From Euptelea pleiosperma (taxonomy: Eukaryota > Streptophyta > Magnoliopsida > Ranunculales > Eupteleaceae): a stretch of 64,000 nucleotides of DNA. This document shows positions 57,832-64,000 of the stretch, one piece after another (position 1 is the stretch's first letter; the number at the start of each line of letters is the position of its first letter). The notes under the pieces were generated by a model, which searched no databases, was not told the origin of the DNA, and saw nothing but the letters and a program-made list of their open reading frames with translations. The stretch covers positions 18,297,913 through 18,361,912 of the forward strand of contig CM068547.1 of assembly GCA_035048495.1 (NCBI GenBank). Reading direction: 5' to 3'. The position numbers and the translations under genes are program-made.

Positions 57832-59109
57832 ATGGTAAATTCACCTAATAATGCAAACCTGAACCTTTTCAAACTTCTATTATTGTTTTTATAGTTTAAT
57901 ATCATGCTTGAGTATGTGTATTTAATTTGGTTTCATTTTGACAACTTTGAAAACCTGCTATTTTTGAAACTCGCTCTTTAGGGCTAAATTCCTAATAAGA
58001 ATAATGAACTATAACTTGCAGGGAACTTTTTCTTGCCCCAACTAACATTCCAGAACTTTTATAAAAAAATTATTTTGTGGGTCCGAGACACCAAAAATAT
58101 TCCTATTTTATCCTTACTAACTTACCTGTGAAATTTAGAACATTTCTTGAGTCATAAGAACCTTAGCGGGAGATTTCAACAAAAATAGTATTTTCATAAT
58201 TTTTAAATTGACCTACAATTCTTATATTTTTTAAAAATAATATTTAATTATATTTTATTTATTTAATAGGAGTGTGAGACCTGCGAATCCCTTTTCGGGT
58301 CATTCCGAGGTTATCTTGAAACTTTGTCGAGGCTTTGAACTTTTTTGTGATTTTTTTGTATTTAGACTATGTTAAGTGACTTATGTGTGTGACATGTGTC
58401 AATACCTTGATGTATCAACTTTTAAATTATATAATATAGTTTAATTAAATTAATTAATAATTATTTGTGTTATTATTGTTGGGTGGGCCCGTATGACCAA
58501 TGTAGAAGCCTTTTGGGCTTGATAATATTCTTAAATGAAGTCTAATTGATGTATATGGGCCTTGGGCCTATTTCTAATCCATTAGTAATGTAAAATATAA
58601 GTTTTTGAGGGTTGAAAAAGTCATCCCTTTGATAGTTACGAATTTCACTAATATAGAAACCCTAATCCTTCCCTAAACCTATTTATGAAAACCCTAAAGC
58701 TTTAGAAGCTTTCACAAATCCAAACTCTATTAAAGAATAGGGAAAGCTCTATTAAACCTTCATCCGGGCACCGATCGTACTCGAACAAGAAGGGAGAATT
58801 GATGGGGACTCTGAATGGAAGAACATACCCCGAGGAGAGGATAATCCGACGACTTTCAAATTTGCAGAAACTTTTGATTTTCATTAAAGTTCAAGAAACC
58901 TTAAGGTAAGTGTGCATGATCCATCCTATGCTTGTTCTTTTTCAAGTTATTACTTTTCATTCATTATATAATTGTAGATCTTAACTATACATTAATTTGG
59001 GCATGATTTAGTTTATTTTTATTAAGTTGATAATTCTTTTGTGCCACCATGATGGGTTTGGCCATGACTTATTTGGCACCCATAACAGATAGCTATGTTC
59101 TTTATAATT

Positions 59110-60190
59110 TTTGTGATATTTTTTAGAATTAAATATTTTTCTAAAACCCTCTATGAATCTATTTTCCAAAATAATTGAGTTTGTATTTTTATGATTTATA
59201 TTTATTTAGTTATGATTTTTCTAAGGTGTTGTCCTTTTCTTCAAAACTCAGAATTCTAGATTTTGCATGGTCCATTTCACTTAGGATTTCAATCTATATT
59301 TTTAATGTAAATATTTTTCTAATTATTTTTCATAAATAAGGCTATTAATCTAGTTTCTATAACCTTTGAGTTTGTATTTTTCTGATTTATATTTATTTAA
59401 TTATAATTTTTCTAAGTTGTTAGACTTTAACAAAAATCCTAAAATTTTAGATTTTACATGGTCTACTTCACTTGGGATTTTAATCTATATTTTTAACCTA
59501 AATATTTTTTTAATTATTTTTTTTAGATATCTATATCAATTTAGTTTTTAGAACCTTTGAGTTTGTATTTTTCTAATTTGTATTGATTAAGTTATGATTT
59601 TTCAAACGTGCTAGACTTTTCTATAAAACCTAGAATTCTAGATTTTATACGGTCCACTTCAGTTGGAATTTAGATCTATATTTTTAACTAAATATGTTTC
59701 TAATTAATTTTCATAGATACCTATATCAATCTAGTTTCTAGAACCTTTAAGCTTGTATTTGTCTGATTTGTATTGATTAAGTTATGATTTTTCAAACTTG
59801 CTGGACTTTTCTATAAAACCCAGAATTTTTTATTTTACATGGTCCACTTCACTTGGGATTTCGATATATATTTTTAACGTAAATATTTTTCATAGATACC
59901 TATATCAATCTAATTTCTAGAACCTTTGAGTTTATATTTTTTTTATTTGTATTGATTAAGTTATGATTTTTCAAATATGTGAGACTTTTCTGTAAAACCC
60001 AGAATTCCAAATTCTATCTGGCCTAATTAATTAAGGGTTTCAACCTATATTTTGAATCTGAATATTTTTTTATTTATTTTTCCTAAAAACCTCTGTGAAT
60101 CTAGTTTTTAAATCCATTGAGTTTATATTTTTTTAATTAATATTTATTTAGTTATGATTTTTTACAAAAAAATGTATTTTCTTCAAAAAA
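59110..60190 (+). repeat. ~190-bp tandem array in Y LTR
   Basis: About six units, marked by GAGTTTGTATTTTT-like words near 59169, 59367, 59557, 59750, 59930 and 60119, with CCCAGAATT and TGGTCCACTTCACTTGGGAT words. Confidence 0.8.
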
Positions 60191-63019
60191 CTTATTTCTT
60201 GAATTTTGGACGATTAATTGCCTTGGGAACCCTTAGTGGTTCGGTAATGACTTATTGACTATTAAAGGGTTTTGCCCTTGTTGTTTGACTAAACCCTAGA
60301 TGGTTTGACCTATACTTGTATGCATGGGGATCCCACCCATGTGTCTTCGATCCCTCATAGGGTTCGGCCAAGTGTCTTGGATCCCTCTTTAGGGTTCGAC
60401 CTTGTGTAATGGATGCCTCATAGGGTTCGGCCATGGACTATTGGATTCTCTTGCGATTTTTACTTATATTATTCATCGATGTTGATCGTGATCTTTGGTG
60501 ATTGTTTACATGTTATTCATGTTGTTTAACCCTAGTTCGTTCTCATATTATTATTCTTGATGATCACGTGTTCATTTTATATTCTTATTTCAATGTTAAA
60601 TACATGTGTGCTTATGCAATGTAAATCTAGTATCGTCTTATTGTCATACCATGATCATCACATCATTTCATATAAGGGGTGCATAAGGGAACGGGGTTGA
60701 AGTATATTATATACGTTTATATTGGTTTTATCAATTAATCAGGGTTCGGTACCCTAGGGTGAAAGGCCCCAGATGTTATTATATCTTGCAGATGGGTCGA
60801 TAAGACCGCTCCCAGTGCGGGAAGGAGATGGAAACCATATGTGGTTATGGGTACTAGTTACATTTGCATCCCGTACTTACTTGTATTCACCCTCATATTC
60901 ATGTCATTCTTATTATATGATTGAGATGCATACCTTGGTTAAAAACTTGTATAGTATGACATCATACCATGCACACTGTTGTATTACTGGGCCTCGGCTC
61001 ATGGTGCTACACCGATACCATTTTCAGATTTTGAGGAGCCGGGTACATGAGATGATTTTGAGGTGAAAGACTCTGGTGCATTCGAGGAAATTGGCGAGGA
61101 TTTGGGAGTCGATCCCACACTTTAGAAGACTTTATTTTGATTGTCTTAAAACATTACTTATTTATTTTCACGGGCATGTAGTCCTTTGATTGATAGCATG
61201 TTCTCATCTTCTTCTCTCCACATTTAGTTGATTGATTGAATTATTTGAATTATGAATTATTTGAATTATTTATTTTCTACATCTATACTTCTTTTTACTT
61301 TGCGGGTTTTCAATGAACCTTAGTAGTTTAATTGACCTAATTGGACTACTAAGGGACATTCATGGATCACCTCTGGGTTCGGGTACGGGTCGTTCCACGA
61401 ATTTTTGGGTCGTATCTAGGTATCCGGATTCGGGGCGTGACAATGCAGGTGGCCGTTTCAGAAAAGTTGTAGGTCGGTCGGTGTGAAGGGCAGCAAGTTT
61501 GATGCGGTTTGAGAAGAGGATCTTTTCATTTTTTTGATCCAACGTGGTGGTGAAAGGGTTCATGGTTTTGGAGTGGGAAGAGAGGAGGACGTATTGGAGA
61601 ATGGGGAGCGTGTCCAAAACAAGAAGAAGGCGAAAAATAGTGGGAATCCTCCTGTCTTTGTAGAAGTGAAGAAACCATTTTCTTCTCCCCCATTGCTGAA
61701 ACGTTTTGCCACGAAATCTTCCCCCTTCCCAAAACCATCGACCATTTCCTTGTATAGCTATCTTTGGCTTACCAAAATAATCCCTCTTTCCATTGCCGAG
61801 ACAAATCAACAACATTTCTGGAGAATTCTTCTACACACATCAGCAAGTTCACCCATTCCTTTAAGCTATTGTGGTCCAGCAGCTCCATTGCTTCACACAT
61901 ACCCGCAGCGCGCACTTCATTCTCCACCCATCTTTAGTAACTCCACATTCTAGCTTTCCAAAACCGTCCCACTTAGCAATCTTCCCTTGGTGACATCTTT
62001 TTCTTTATGGAAAGCCACCGTCTTTCCTTGGTGATGCTTCAATGTCCAGCCATGTGGGTCCCACTTGAAGCCACATTGCATTAATAAAATTTCCAAAACC
62101 ATTTTGTTTTAAAGTTAATACCACTTTTGGAAAACCTCCCAAAACCATTTTTGATTAAAAACGTTACTTGCATGAGGATTATTTTATTCAAAAGGTTTTG
62201 AAACTTTCCATTATTTAATTGAAAATTATCTTTTCTTTAAATAAAAAATCATTTCTTTAACAAAGATTTAAAGCAAACAAATTATTATATTGTTCCCTTC
62301 TTTTTTTTTTTTAAAGTTGGAAAGTATCCCATTCTTGAAGAATTGTCCAAAACCCTGTTTGCATGTCATTCACGGCCATCCGTTGCATCGTCGTCTAACT
62401 TGAGGTTTCAACCATTATTTTTATTTTTATTTTTTATTTTTCATGTGGCCACCTTATGGACTCAACAACATGGCCCAACAATTCACCCACCGATTTGGCC
62501 CATGTATAAAAATTCAGCCCAATACCATCACTATTTCTTTGTGGACCTACACATTTTAGTCGATACTTCCTCGATGTTAACACTACTTCCCAAATATTTA
62601 TCTTTGTTCTATAGGTGCCAATAATGGTTGTCCATCGTCTCGATCCAATACTATTATCCAACATCGTGGCCCAGCACTTGGCCTACTTTCTTGACCCGTG
62701 TCTTGGTAATTTTGCCCAGATCTCGAGATTGGCCTCGTTAAGGTTCTTCGTGGCCCCGCATTCCATCAGAATTGTCAGATTGGGTTTCCTGAAATAATGA
62801 AAAGCGCGTCATGAGACTTAATTAGAATGGCTTTATATCTAGACTTCTGAAAATGTGTTTAATGTATGTAAATATACCATTTCGTCCAGAAAAGTGTATT
62901 TTACGTAATGAAAGAGACTCTTACATAGAAAAGTGGATAATTAGAGCAGTTTTATGTAGGAGAGTGTGATAACGCTTAGAAGATAACAATGAAAAATACG
63001 TACTTTTAAGCGAATATCA

Positions 63020-63834
63020 CTCGTCCATAGCCACGATTAAAACTTCCTCCACGACCGTGATTGAAATTTAAGCCTCTTCCAACTTGTGCATCTTGAGATG
63101 AGCCCCTTATTTGATTCTCTTTTCTTGCATCTTCATCCTTTTTCTATCATATTCACCTTTGACTGAAATGCTTGCTCCAGTAGTTGTTCTACAAACTTGT
63201 TCATTCTTTGCTCACGTGCTTCAAGAGAACCCATTAGCTCATGTAAAGATAACTTCGTCAAATCTTTAGATTCCTCTATAGCAGGTACAACATGCTCAAA
63301 TTTTGTAGGCAAGCTTCTCAAAATTTTCTCAACAATTTTTCTATCTTGAATAGTATCTCCATAGCTTATAATTTGATCAATAATATTGGAGACTCTAGAA
63401 AAGAAAATTTGGATCGATTCATTATCTTTCATGAGCAAATTATCAAATTCTCTCCATAGAGATTGCATTTTAATAGAGCTTACCTTTTGTGATCCTTGAA
63501 ATTCCTCCTTCAAGATATCCCATGCTTCTTTTGATTTTGTAGAAGCCAAAATTCTTGGAAAGATGGTTTTATTTACCCCTTGTTGGATGAAAAGTAAGGC
63601 TTTTGCATCTCTCTTCTTATTCTCCTTATACTCCTTTTACTTTGCTTGACTCCATGTTGCAAGGGCTTCTGTAGATTCAGGTATATTATAGCCATCTTCT
63701 ACAAGTTCCCACAAATCTTGTGAGATGAAGAGAGTCTTCATTTGGAGGCTCCAATAGTCATAGCTTTCACCATCAAAGATAGAGATTAAGTTTTGAGCAT
63801 AATTGAATCCACAAGGATTTTGGTTTGTTGCCAT
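63020..63834 (-). pseudogene. Copia gag, N-terminal part
   Basis: ATG at 63834 (MATNQNPCGFNYAQNL, then GESYDYWSLQMKTLF), a TAA after WSQAK, then the same frame with KEAWDILKEEFQGS, LWREFDNLLM, VEKILRSLPTKFEHVV. A frameshift near 63145 leads to a glycine/arginine-rich tail (GRGLNFNHGRGGSFN) that runs into the X LTR. Confidence 0.88.
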
Positions 63835-63876
63835 GGTATGGACTAAATGGATAGTTGGATGGACTTAGAAAAGGAT

Positions 63877-63889
63877 GGCTCTGATACCA
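63877..63889 (-). other. Primer binding site of copia element (tRNA-iMet)
   Basis: The minus strand reads TGGTATCAGAGCC, 4 nt after the 5' LTR end CCAACA. Confidence 0.9.
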
Positions 63890-63893
63890 AATT

Positions 63894-64000
63894 TGTTGGA
63901 GCAATCGGAAGATATGGTAGGCCTTGTTGTACGTTATGGAGAGGAGAGGGTTTTAGAGGCTTAGTATGGAGTCACAAGAGCGTTATTTCATACAACTTCT
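63894..64000 (-). mobile_element. 5' LTR of copia element, partial
   Basis: Plus-strand TGTTGGAGCAATCGGAAGAT matches the 3' LTR start at 39256. The rest is outside the window. Confidence 0.9.

Larger units (their letters stand above)
57799..61442 (+). mobile_element. Solo Y-family LTR copy 3, complete
   Basis: TGTAATACCCTGAAC...GGGGCGTGACA, 3644 bp, perfect TSD ATGCA at 57794-57798 and 61443-61447. It defines the Y LTR ends. It carries an end hairpin, a ~190-bp tandem array and one 225-bp module. The TGTAATACC...GCGTGACA ends suggest a Ty3/gypsy element, but no coding part is available to prove it. Confidence 0.95.
56893..63019 (-). mobile_element. Solo X-family LTR (minus), split by a Y LTR
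   Basis: TGAAAGTAGGGTTTTTCC at 56893 to GCGAATATCA at 63019. TSD CTCAT (56888-56892) against CTCGT (63020-63024), a single transition. About 2.48 kb without the Y LTR. It lies in the copia gag between the glycine-rich tail and the zinc knuckles. Confidence 0.88.
39256..64000 (-). mobile_element. Ty1/copia retrotransposon, decayed, split twice by X LTRs
   Basis: 3' LTR 39256-39626, polypurine tract, integrase-RT-RNase H (to 42218), X LTR with element C (42219-56214), zinc knuckles and protease (56215-56892), X LTR with Y LTR (56893-63019), gag (63020-63834), tRNA-Met primer site, and the start of the 5' LTR (63894 on, running off the window). GCATG (39251-39255) is the left TSD copy. The order gag-PR-IN-RT-RH is copia. 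Many stops and frameshifts make it inactive. Confidence 0.95.

Overview
Plant (angiosperm) nuclear DNA made almost entirely of nested transposable elements. Evidence for a plant: LTR retrotransposons with tRNA-Met and tRNA-Asp type primer sites, a Helitron and a CACTA element with plant-type ends, an old caulimovirid (plant pararetrovirus) fragment, and remains of a plant-specific DUF1191 gene. The species cannot be told from sequence alone. No intact host gene, tRNA, rRNA or CRISPR array was seen.

The dominant family, called X here, has long LTRs (about 1.45-2.9 kb without insertions) that start TGATATTCGC and end CTACTTTCA or close variants. It has a tRNA-Asp-like primer site and one gag-like ORF, and no recognisable protease, RT, RNase H or integrase. 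Ten X LTRs are visible: full-length B (19142-27461), full-length C (42241-53571, minus), the 3' end of A (7374-11040), four solo LTRs with target-site duplications (TSDs), and one more LTR cut by the left window edge. C looks very young: its LTRs differ in length only by a poly-T tract and read the same wherever compared by eye. C also keeps an intact 584-codon ORF. X LTRs carry a recurring palindrome (CCGGAGTTGCAG / CTGCAACTCCGG) beside CTT tracts, and a GT...AG intron-like segment before U5.

Layout. 1-7373: minus-strand X LTR broken by two inverted LTRs of a second family, Y. 7374-11040: end of X element A, inserted in the gag of a Ty3/gypsy-like element Z (11041 to about 14978, minus), whose LTR also holds a solo X LTR (11996-13449). 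Z itself interrupts pararetrovirus sequence (about 14990-16845, minus). 18298-19141 and 27462-27511: a DUF1191 gene split by X element B. 28952-33442: a small Helitron split by a 4-kb CACTA element, which holds a roughly 178-bp tandem array and a foldback MITE. 33524-36247: solo X LTR. 39256-64000: a decayed Ty1/copia element (minus), split at 42218/56215 by a solo X LTR that itself contains element C, and at 56892/63020 by another X LTR that contains a solo Y LTR (57799-61442).

Nothing here forms a working host pathway. The functional unit of interest is family X: LTR promoter, probable leader intron, structured leader, single gag-like ORF, conserved 3' hairpins and polypurine tract. It must borrow pol functions from a partner element not present in this window.
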